From Sphagnum compactum (taxonomy: Eukaryota; Bryophyta; Sphagnopsida; Sphagnales), in contig OZ234503.1 in the NCBI GenBank assembly GCA_965153455.1, positions 11,413,118 through 11,477,117 of the forward strand: DNA of 64,000 bases, given 5' to 3'. Of the stretch, positions 47,831 through 58,067 are shown piece after piece. The translations under genes and the position numbers were made by a program. Under the pieces are notes generated by a model. That model did no database searches, was not told the DNA's origin, and saw only the letters and a list, made by a program, of their open reading frames with translations. Within the stretch, counting starts at the first letter, position 1. Each line of letters opens with the position of its first letter.

Positions 47831-49884
47831 AACGCTTTAAAATCCCTCTTGTATTTATTATGAAGAAATGGGGGGACTTTGGTTTGGCTTATTTGGGGTT
47901 ATAAATTATTATTATTATTATTAATTAGGGGGGATTTTCGTGTAGGGTAAACGCCCAGGGTTTTTTCAAAAATAAAAAATAAAAAATATTATTATAATAA
48001 ATTTCCAGTTTGGTTTTGAATGTTTTGCAATTCAATTTCAATATATGAACATAAATAAGTTGAACTTATTATAATTTTAAATTCAAGATATACAATTAAG
48101 ATATATATAGTCATAACGTAAAATGACATAAGGGTAATAATAATTGGATATAAATTGGATGTTACAAATCAGTGTTTTTTATCATCCTACAAATTTATTT
48201 TTCATTTTTTGGATAAACAAATTGGGAAATTATGGAAATAATTATTTCTTTGAAATATTGCTGCTGGGGGCATTTGGGTATTTATTAGGCACCTGTTAGG
48301 GGTTCTGGGCAGGGGAGAAAAACACCAGGGGTTCTGGGCAGACTCTAAAATAAATTTAGGGTTTGAAGCTGCACGCGATGACACGAGAACTGCGAAGAAG
48401 AAGAAGAAGAAGAAGTCGTCGTCGTCGTCGACGAAAGAAGGCGATGCGCCAAAGAATTTGAAGAATTTGATGCGGAGATGGCGATTGTGGAGATGGTGAT
48501 GAGGAGCAGGAGGAAGAGGAAGTCGATCGGACAAAGAAGCTGAAGAGGTGGCCTTCATCATCTTCTTCTTTCCTCCTCTTTGTAGCCTTTGTTAGTTTAT
48601 TGTTGTGTTGTTGGCGGGCGCAATTCAGTGCTCTGGGTGTTCCCAGAGGAACCAGTTAGTTGGAACTCCTACGTCACGCCATTAGAGTAGCTTCACAACG
48701 AGGTTGAAGCTCTTGATTTACTCTTGATACGTGTAATTTCAAGTCGCTCTGAAATGGAATGGGTCATCTGTGAACTGCCAGAGGACGCTCGTCAACTGCA
48801 TTGGTTCGGGTTTTGATTCCAAGAGCCTCTTAGGGCTCAAACTGGTTGGTGTATGTGTGTGTGTGTGTCTCCCTCTCAATCTCTCACTCCAAACGGTGCA
48901 CTTGTTTAGGGTTTAAACCTGGGTCCATAAGGCTGTAGCAAGTGGTGTGTTGTGCTGTCTTTTCTCTCTCCTGAATCAGCAAGACACAAGCAAGCCCCAA
49001 GTCCATTTCAGTGTTTTCTGAACTGATTTTGTTTTACTCAAGAAGGATGCAAATCTTGAATCTATTTTGAGGCAATGCTTGTAATTGAAAGACAGAGAAA
49101 GGGTTTGCGAGTTTGAGTGAGCAGAGTGCAACATTCATGAGATGAAGCAGAAGAGGATGGGATGATGATGGGGGTGGGTATTGTAGCTCACTGATCTGAA
49201 TGGTTCTTACAACATTCTTGCTAAGGTTTCTGTGAGGAAATGGACACTTCCACATTCTCTGTTGTCATGCCTCAGGTATGCAGTTTCCCTTGAGTCCTAG
49301 CCAATGTCACAACTGAGTCTTCCCACTGCTTCCACAAACGCAGACAGAAACTGTCTGCAGTTCAATTTTCTAGTAAACAGGTCATGTGCCAAAAACTCCA
49401 ACGCTTGCAGGGTTGGATGGAGAATGGTCTGTCAATTACCATTATTGGTGGTTCAAGCACAATTATGTTGCTATCATATCTGCTGTCCACATAAAAGATG
49501 GACCCAGACACACCCTCATCTTGGCAAATATGCATATGTATTGGTTGCACAATTCATTCTCAATTATGTTCATATCTTGAGTCATATCAGAAGAGGAAAC
49601 TTGAAACAGGAAGGTCTGATCAGAGCATACAGGTTGTTGCATCCTGGAACTATATATGCACCCATTTGCATATTACTAACTATTTTTGTATCAGGTCTAC
49701 AATTTTTGTGACCTTGAGCTCTGAAGGAATTGCCACAGGTCAGAAGTCGAAGATTGACACCGTTGCAGAAGGCAAGCTCTCTCTCTTTAAAAGACATGTT
49801 CTCAACAATCTTTCTTTTTCCTGTCATAGAGAGGCCTATGAGTGTGCCATTGAAAAAGGCTTCTCTTCCTAGATTTGGTAGTCT

Positions 49885-50382
49885 CTATGGACAAGTGCAT
49901 GGTGGGCATCCTAACACAACTGTGACACCCAACTTTACTGCTGCAGTAGAGTATGCTTTCTTTTGCCCCTCTGATTCCTTGCAACCTAAAAAGTTTGCTG
50001 GCACTTTGCACTTCCAGTGCACCTGACATTGAGGGCAGTCTTCCTGAATCCTAATCCTAACCATGCAAGCGACCACCTGACTATTGGAGCTGATTTTTGA
50101 GTTTTCTACCTTGCCATTCACTGTGATGGTAACAGTTGTTGAATTCCATAATACAATACCTCTGATTTTTTTGCAGCTCATACTGATGATTTTGCTTGTG
50201 TAATTTATAGAGTTGTTTATGCTGCTGAAAAGGTGATCTACTAACTTCACCTCATCTTTTAGGATTGTCTGTGGCACCCAATCTGTTTTACTGTGATTCA
50301 CTGAGATCTCAAAGTTCACATTGAAATGTTCTCTCTGCCTGAACACCTCTGCTTGGATTGTGGTGCACTGTGTGAAACGCTT
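49885..50382 (-). other. Unassigned 165-codon open frame, possible exon
   Basis: The minus strand is open from just after a TAG at 50385-50383 to a TGA-free end at 49885, with no ATG in its first third, so it would have to be an internal exon or a gene relic. It begins KRFTQCTTIQAEVF and contains FNVNFEISVNHSKTDW, several Asn-X-Ser/Thr sites (NSTT, NYTS, NNS) and a Cys-rich end (EDCPQCQVHWKC, GCPPCTC), suggestive of an extracellular domain. An unrelated frame upstream (50711-50394) could belong to it. No family is recognised, and the plus strand over the same bases also reads smoothly in places, so coding status is doubtful. Confidence 0.25.
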
Positions 50383-51548
50383 CTATTTTCTTTTCAAATT
50401 ACAAAGAGCTCATGGTCTCGTGGAGTTTGAAGATGGTTGTTTTTGAGGTTATCTGGGGTTCCAGTTAAGCTGCATGTGAGGATGGTTTCATATCCAAAAC
50501 GTCTCCGTAATTTTGAGCTCCAGCAATTTTTGTATGAGAATTTGAACATCCGCTTGGTTGTCTTTTTACTCTTGCAATGAAGATGACACTCAATTTGATG
50601 TAGAGGAAAGTGGTGATCCTCCCAAGGAAGATTTAGCCAAACCTCACTATAAACCTGAACTAAAAGTATAAATCCATCCTTGGATAGACACTGAAAACCT
50701 CCGAAAATCACTTCCTTTCACTTGAATTTTAAAATTTTAAATGTTGCTAATGGAAGAAGACCTCAATTTATTTGTTGTATAAGGTTTCTGTTTTCAGACA
50801 AGCAAGAGCTAATGTGGGCAAGAGTGTCATCCCCACACTCTACACACATTGCTAATACTATGAGGTCAATTCTATACAATCAATTAATGGCCCCATTCAA
50901 AGGTTAAATGGAAACCTGAACACATTAAATTAATCCCAAACATTCTAGTCGGAGACAATGTGTATTTTCAATGTAAAATGTGTTTTCTCAGCAAACATTT
51001 CTTAAAATTGAAAGAATTGAAAATAGTGCCTAAAGATGATTGGGACCAATAGTTGTCTTGCAAGTCAATGCAAGTTGAATTCATTACTAGGCCATGCTCG
51101 GCCATGCAAGTTGAATTCGCTCCTCACGTCGTCATGTTGACACATCCATGAAAAAACCTGTCCACTGCTCTGGTGTAGACATCTAAAAACCTTCACAACC
51201 CAAACAAATGTTAGATTTGAACTCAGATCTAAGCATGGGATATTTGTAATATTTAGAGAAGAATTTAAAATGGATTTTGGGATTCTTACCATAGTACCAA
51301 CTTGGATGCTGGTTCATCCAAGGGTGCCACAAGCAAACCCACTAGCTCCCTCTCTTTAAGAGCACGACAGAAGGCGCAGATTCAGCATGCAGTATCTACT
51401 TGGGCTTACTGAATCTCAATGGCTACGTACGAGGACAGATTCCGCACACAGAACAACTAGGCCTATTACATACTACAATGATTTTTCCACTTGTAGTATG
51501 GGTTGTGACTCGTGATGTAAATGACCACTAAAATGACAAAAAAGGTGA

Positions 51549-51770
51549 AAAAGTTATGCAAGTTGTTTGGAATCAAACAATGGGAGAGGGTTTGGGCAGC
51601 CGCGCCTTTGAAGGTTAGAGGGTGGCTAGGGATTGGATTAGAATGTCTGGAAAAGGTGCATATTAAGTTATGGAATAAAAAGTTCCGGAAGTTGTTTGGA
51701 ATCAAACTATGGGAGAGGGTGAGGCAGCTGCATAATTACCTCTTGAAGGTTAGACGTATCTTGGGAATAT
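51549..51770. repeat. Two direct copies, 129 bp apart
   Basis: AGTTGTTTGGAATCAAAC, then ATGGGAGAGGGT, GGCAGC and TTGAAGGTTAGA occur in the same order from 51561 and from 51690. The core GTTTGGAATCAAAC is itself a near-palindrome. A 104-codon plus-strand frame runs across both copies and shows the repeat in its protein (KLFGIKQWERV and KLFGIKLWERV), but it has no other sign of being a gene. Confidence 0.7.
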
Positions 51771-52117
51771 TGCATTGGAATGTGTCGTTTCTAGCTTCAA
51801 TGGTCATCAATGCTTCAATGCTTCTTGTTTTATAGTTGTTAATTCATTGAACGGCACCTCAAAAATTGTCATGTCATCCTTAATTTGGGCATAATTATCA
51901 ATGACATGCATTCACACTTGATGTTAAGTCAGTGTTAAATGAAAATCTAGGTGACATCCTAGGTGGCACCCAATGTTAAATGGGTAATAGCTTAATGTTA
52001 ACTGAATGGTAGCTTAACATAAAATTGTTCATGGTAAGTAGGTGTAAGTCCTAAATGACTTAACTAGCACGGTGTTAGGGGACTCAATACTAGAGTCCCT
52101 AACACCAAGTGTGAAGA

Positions 52118-52262
52118 GAGTTGAACTTTGGGCAAATCATATGGGATAAAAGTGAGGTGCTATTGTGATTGTCTTGGAGGGAACAACTTGAAAATTTGGG
52201 GAACCTCATGGGAACATAATGAGAACATGTCAAGAACACATTGGGAACAAGGAAAAAATAAC
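52118..52262. repeat. Dispersed repeat, copy 1
   Basis: It shares a block with 62306-62385: TTGAACTTTGGGCAAATCAT here against TTCAACTTTGGCAAAAGCAT there. ATGGGATAAAAGTG, GGAACATG and ACACATTGGG follow in the same order. The two copies are 10 kb apart in the same orientation and non-coding. Confidence 0.7.
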
Positions 52263-52939
52263 TCCCTCCATACCATACCGCTTCCAAAAGCGGTATTTTT
52301 GGTAGCGGTTTCAAATAGTTTTTTCTTTTAATACCACAAGTCATGGTGTATACTGCACTTAATGTAATTCGAAATACTCCCAAACAAAAACATGAAAATA
52401 ACCAAATTACCTTGGCATGCCATTCTTAAAAAAATTTATGGATTTTTAATAATGGCACCAATCAGGAGAGAAAGCTCAAAGATATATTGTTAAATTTAGT
52501 TTTAATGTATTTCACGGCCTATCACAATTTGGTAGAGGTGGGGGGTTTGAGCCAAATTCTAGTAAACTATACGCCCAAAAAGCTGCAATTGGTTGTCAAA
52601 TAAAAATATTTAATGTTTCTATGAAAGAGGAAAGACGGGGAGGGAATGGCACTTTCTTTCCCTTTAGAACTTTTGAATTTGTTATATATATGTTTATAGG
52701 TTGTGTTATGGAGTTTTTTTCTTTTTTCTTTCTTGGTTCTAGTTTGTGGTTACAGTTGCACACATATAAATGGAACCGAGGTTCCACGTCCGGATCTTTG
52801 GAGAAAAAACAAAAGGCTCCATGTTCAACTCTTTGAAAAAAAATAAAATTTTGAAACCCACCTTCAATTCAATTTTTATGAACGCTTCAAATCACCCAAC
52901 ATTAGTTTTGCACCGACTTTTACAAACCAATGAAACCAG

Positions 52940-53625
52940 CGATTCTAACCTTCCAAATCGGAGTAATCGTTGAACATTGGTTTACAAACCAATGTTTTTC
53001 AAGTTTTACAAACCAATGAAATTATAAATCATAAGTGGATTTAGGATCAAAACTTTATATGTTTATTATATAACTATAAAAAATTTATGTTCTTGTTTGC
53101 ACAATTTTTTTAATTTATTTTTAATTTTTTTAATGTATAATTAATATGCTACAATATTTTATTATCATGAATTTCACATACACATAAATTATGTTAAAAA
53201 AATTTCAATTTTAATTTTAATTTATTTTTATAATTTTATTTCATATAATTTTGCACTCATATAACAATTTGTTTCATTAAGTGAAAATGTTTTCAAAGAT
53301 TACAAACATTCACTTCTATGTTAAATCAATTAGATAATAATTCATATCATACAATTCTTCATATGATTCAATATGCACATTAATGTGAAATTTTTTTTAC
53401 ATATGAATTATTGCGTTGGGGGAAATAATAATTCACTAATTGGGATGTATGAATCAATACACATTAATCAAAATTATGATAAATCATAAATAAATTATAA
53501 AATACGATCACCAAACAAATTATCAAACTTAATCTTTTATGTATGTACATAAATAATAATCAAATTACAAAACTAACAATTCTAACCTTCCATTCCAAAC
53601 CAAGTAACCGTCCAAGTTTGGTCCA
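52940..53625. repeat. AT-rich segment bounded by a direct repeat, with a hairpin
   Basis: ATTCTAACCTTCCA occurs at about 52941 and 53579, each followed by a similar AGTAA.CGT block. Between them is very AT-rich DNA. A perfect hairpin (11-bp stem AACATTGGTTT, 2-base loop) lies at 52973-52996. TTTACAAACCAATG recurs three times between 52920 and 53020. It may be a small LTR-like or foldback remnant. Confidence 0.5.
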
Positions 53626-53763
53626 CATGTGAGCACCTCAAAAGAGTCCATTATCACATGTAAAGTTGCATTGCTACTAGTCATGTCTTTTTACACCTTT
53701 TCAAAGAAAAGGTACTTGTGGCGACAGAAAGTGGGCAGAACACAAATCTTACAACCCAAAAAC

Positions 53764-53801
<38 letters not shown>

Positions 53802-54303
53802 CTGAGATCCAACTTTGAAATGTCATAACGTCAGATGTGGAGACTGGGGAAGTGATCAGTGAATCATGATGAAGCTCCTCATAATCTCAGTCCACACTTC
53901 TGATGAGACAAACGAACATCCAGAGTACCGCGAATATAGGCATGGTGTGATGTGAGGAATCGCCAAGAGGAAGCGGAATTGTCGGAATTTCGTGAAGTGG
54001 GGAAGAGGAAAATGATTTTGTTTCATGTTGGCTCTTGTGTAGTATGAAAAGCCATCCCACCCATTTGCTCCAAATTTGTGGAAGTTTCATATAATATTAA
54101 TATGTTTGTGAATCATTTGTTGTTAAGAGTTCTTGAGCTTCTTTTCCAATCATCTCCCAAACTACCTCACAGTATCTGTAATCAATGTCTGAACCAGTGT
54201 TGTTGTTGTTGTTGTTGTTGGAAAATCGCTCACTCACCACCTCTTGTACTAGTCTGTAAACAATTGGTCAATTCCAAATTGCTTGTTTTCGTAGTTCAAT
54301 TTT

Positions 54304-54383
54304 AGGATCATACCAGTTGCTACAAACCTTAGGATCACACAAGTTGCTACAAACCTTATGATCACACAAGTTGTTACAAACTT
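54304..54383 (+). repeat. Three tandem 27-bp repeats directly upstream of MOT1
   Basis: Units start at 54304, 54331 and 54358. The pattern is AGGATCACACAAGTTGCTAC then AAACCTT, and the third unit is one base shorter. The array ends 6 bases before the MOT1 start codon, so it lies in the 5' UTR or at the core promoter. The next coding bases are also repetitive (TCGGTGTCG twice). Confidence 0.9.
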
Positions 54384-54389
54384 ACAAAA

Positions 54390-56555
54390 ATGTCGGTGTC
54401 GTCGGTGTCGTCGGTGCCTTCTTTTTTGTCTTCTCCATGGCTTCGTATCAAGAGGAACTTACAAGTGAAGAATGGGTGGGAGGAGGTGAGTGGAGCTTTG
54501 GGGGATCTTGGAACGTTTATACCCATTGTCATCACTCTCACTCTTGTGAATCACCTTGACCTTGGAACCACTCTGCTCTTCACTGGTGCCTACAATATCA
54601 TCACAGGTCAGTTAGACAGAATGTTTTTCTTTCAAAAGTACACACAAAATTCACAGGCACTACACATCCATTTCTACTGTCAGATAGACTCTGAGGAGAG
54701 AAGCTCTGCAGAAATTTTTGTTTCACTGTGCTAAGTCCTTGACCAAACCCAAAAAAAAAATTCGGAGATTTTTCTCTCGCTGCAATTTCATGCTTATCTG
54801 TGCTTCTTCAGAGCAACAATTGGGTATTTTGGTTTCATCAAGTATTGGACTCTTTGGAGATTAGGAGAGTGATGAGAGTTTTCTTGAGGAATTGGGTTTG
54901 CTGCTTTGGTTTTGATGAGGGTTGGGTTCTCTGCTTTGAACTTGTGATGCTTTGGTTTTAGGATCAAGACTCCTTCTCACCCCAAAAAAATGGAGAACCT
55001 CTGGAACCCATCTTCTTCTAACATGAGCTTTAAAATGTGAGCTCAAGAGTGGCTGTTTTTTTTCCAGGTCTTGTGTTTGGTGTTCCGATGCCAGTGCAAC
55101 CAATGAAGGCCATAGCTTCTGTGGCTATCACACCTGGAGATCCTCTGACAGTGCCCCAAATTATGGCTGCTGGAATCACTACAGCTGCAGTTCTGGTTTT
55201 TCTAGGCATCACAGGCCTCATGACAGTTGTCACACGCTGGGTTCCTCTTTCAGTTGTGAGAGGAATTCAATTGTCTCAGGGCATTTCCTTCAGCATTACC
55301 GCTTGCAAATACATACTTATCAATCAGGCCTTGGGTGGGGGAAGTGGTGGAGGTGGAGCTCGAAGCTGGGTGGGCTTGGATGGAAAACTCCTGGCTATTG
55401 CAGCCCTGTTATTTATTGTTATTGTCTCTGGTGTCGGTGAAGTGACTCGTGATCTGCCTCAGATGGAAGCTCACAACGTCGAAAGAATGGAACATCTCAA
55501 AATGGCTGATGGAAAATCACATTCAGAAGGAAATGATCTTAGAGGACAGTCTAAGGATCCAGAACTTGGCAGTTCAGATATCATTGTGTCTCACACTGAA
55601 ATTCCAGAGAAGATGGAGGAGAAGAAGATGATGAAGAAGAGAAATTGGATCAAATCAATTACAATTCCAACAGCACTTCTTGTGTTTGTTCTGGGAGTGG
55701 TGCTGGCATTCATCAGGCAACCCAGCATTGGGAAGCAGCTGAGGGTTGGACCCTCAACACCACACGTGGTGCACATCTCTAGACGGGATTGGAGAATTGG
55801 TTTTGTTAGAGCTGCCATTCCACAAATCCCACTATCTGTGTTGAACTCAGTATTTGCAGTGTGCAAGCTCTCCCAGGATTTGTTTCCTTCCCAGGATGCA
55901 GTTTCTTCTTTCAATGTCTCGGTATGTGCATGTCTCTCCCCCTAAACCAGTTCTCATCCTTGATTTCTTGCTACAGACAAGCTGGTTCCACATTGTGATG
56001 AAACTCAACCAAACCCAGATCCTCCAAAGAAAAACCAAGATAACCAGATAACATGGTGTGTGGGTTTTTGTCTTGTAGATAAGCGTGGGCCTCATGAACT
56101 TGGTCGGATGTTGGTTTGGGGCAATGCCTGCATGCCATGGTGCTGGTGGACTGGCAGGCCAGTACCGTTTCGGAGCAAGAAGTGGTTTCTCAGTAGTGTT
56201 CCTGGGGACTGCCAAGTTACTTCTTGGCCTTCTCTTAGGCAGTTCTCTTATTCATATTCTGTCGAAATTTCCTGTTGGGCTTCTTGGTGTATTGTTGTTA
56301 TTTGCAGGCCTGGAGTTGGCCATGGCCTGCAGAGACCAAAGTACTAGAACCGATGCATTTGTGATGCTTGTTGTAACTGTAGTCTCCCTGACAGAATACA
56401 CAAGCTACAGTTCCGCCATGGGGTTTGGATGTGGAATGGTTGCAGCTATATTGTTACGCATTCGGGAAACAAAGTTTTGGGAAAAGCTTTGTACATTAAT
56501 GCCTTGGATGTCTCAGCATGCAAGTACAGAGCAAGATTCAGCTAGGCAGTATTAA
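54390..56555 (+). CDS. MOT1: MOT1-family molybdate transporter, 515 aa, three exons
   Basis: Exons 54390-54606, 55068-55921 and 56079-56555 join in frame (introns 461 and 157 bp; CAG|GTCAGT...CCAG and TCG|GTATGT...GTAG). The product is a polytopic membrane protein. The N terminus has GALGDLGTFIPIV; residues 74-90 have GVPMPVQPMKAIA; exon 3 carries the family signature PACHGAGGLAGQYRFGARSG (about 374-393). These mark the MOT1 group, related to sulfate transporters but without a STAS domain, which imports molybdate for molybdenum-cofactor enzymes; known members sit in plasma, vacuolar or other internal membranes. At 515 aa it exceeds the roughly 460 aa of Arabidopsis MOT1 proteins, mainly through a charged loop at about 196-268 (EKMEEKKMMKKRN). 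The start is the first ATG of the reading frame. It ends QDSARQY. Confidence 0.95.
54607..55067 (+). other. MOT1 intron 1
   Basis: Starts GTCAGTTAG and ends in a T-run followed by TTTCCAG at 55067. It splits the Gly73 codon after its first base. No ORF or repeat of note inside. Confidence 0.85.
55922..56078 (+). other. MOT1 intron 2
   Basis: Starts GTATGTGC and ends TTTTTGTCTTGTAG. It falls between codons (Ser357 and Ile358). Reading through it gives a stop after VCACLSP, so retention would truncate the protein before the MOT1 signature. Confidence 0.85.
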
Positions 56556-58067
56556 GCAGGCAGTCTCTAAATTTCTGTGAATAGAACTCCTGCACTTGTA
56601 AGTCATGATCTACACAAAACATGAAGAAAAACAGTGACAATTGCAGCAGCAGAGTCTTCAAGGACCTGATTGTGCTCATCATCTTGTTACCAATCGGTAA
56701 CTGATGTGAATGAAATAAAAGGATTGAATTGTTTGGACTATGAGCAAGATCCCCTTTTTCTGGGTGTTGTGTCAAAAACCAAATCTCCACAACCAAAAAA
56801 AATTCATTTCCAATGTTGTTGCACACCATCCTGGGACCGGATTGAAACTGAAAGTTTCTTCTCCTATCTCATGCCTCTAGCATAATATTTAGAACTTCAA
56901 TTTAACCCAATCCAGATCCTCCAAGAAAAAAATTGAATCTTCAGAATTTCAATCTCTGTTTGCCCCCAATTTACACATATCTGCAAAACTCTTGAAGCTT
57001 GAAACTTGAAGTTCCATGCCTGCAAAATCCTCCCACTTTCTGAAAACAGAACACAGCTCTTTTCTTTCAAATGGCTGCCAGGATAAGAGGAAGATCCCAC
57101 AACACATTTTATGCACTCCCTTAGACGAAATACACAAAAAAGAATATGCAACATTTGCTGATCAGCATGACTACTGTTGCCTGATTGCACAAACTCCCCA
57201 AAACTTTCATCCTCGAAACATTGTTAGCTCTTCTCTTGTGCCAAAGCACTCACACTTAGAAAAACTTGCATCAATTATTGAATTCAGATTCTTTTGGGAG
57301 AATTGCACTTATGTTATGATGGTGTTGTTTTTTTTCCATCTGTGTCCTATTGTGTAGAGTTGCTTGTTGAATCATATAGAGAGGTTGTTAGTAGCATGCA
57401 CACAATGTTTGTGTGCCAATGTCAAGCTCTGAAACAAAAATGCTTGGTCTAAAGTACTACAATTCTTCTTGTAGAGAGTTCTTGTTGTTTCTTGTAGTGT
57501 AGGTAACTATCACGGACACAAACAAATCCCTCAAGTTATATAATCTCAAGAAACAATTATTGTGTTTCCTTTTGCCCAAACTGATTGATATTCCAGAACT
57601 TCTGCTATTTGTACTATGCCAAAAACATGGGTCTATAACTACATATACAACAAACGCATGACAGAATGCTGCATGCAGCAGCACACACACAAGAACAACA
57701 ACCTAAGATGCTTCAAACTCACTTAGTCATCATATAAGGCGACAGTAAAAACAAGCACAAGTTTTTGTTGCTGGTTTCCAAGTGTTAGCATGTGATTTTT
57801 CTGTTGAAGGGACTTATATTGTGTTTCAAGGAGAAAATTCTCTCTCTGAGCTCTCATTCTCTATATATAAAAGCACACAATAGAAGAAGCAGCTTCAAGA
57901 AATTTGTGTGATGCTTAGTTGGGTTCACAAGATTTTCTCTCTTTCTTTTTTCTCTCTTTCTCTCTCTTTCTCGCTCTCTCGATCCAAATCTAAAAAGGAA
58001 CTGAAAAAGTTCTTGAAGGCAGGCCAACAGATGAAGAAGCACATGATGATGATATGATGATGAGTTT
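56556..58067. other. Intergenic region between convergent MOT1 and HMA genes
   Basis: About 1.5 kb between two stop codons facing each other. It should hold both 3' UTRs; AAATAAAA at about 56716 could serve as a MOT1 poly(A) signal. A 14-bp palindrome (TGCTGCATGCAGCA) lies near 57670 and a CT-rich run at about 57,930-57,980. No coding frame is supported. Confidence 0.5.

Larger units (their letters stand above)
47950..54303. other. Intergenic region with scattered open frames and repeats
   Basis: No gene with a recognised product. Positions 48.3-48.6 kb hold an AAG-AAG-GTC-GTC trinucleotide tract, which looks like a plant 5' leader. A plus-strand ATG at 49241 opens a short exon-like frame (MDTSTFSVVMPQ) ending at a CAG|GTATGC donor, and exon-like pieces follow to about 50,030, but no consistent gene could be assembled. 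Repeats lie at 51.5-51.8, 52.1-52.3 and 52.9-53.6 kb. A GA array is at about 53767. Confidence 0.4.
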
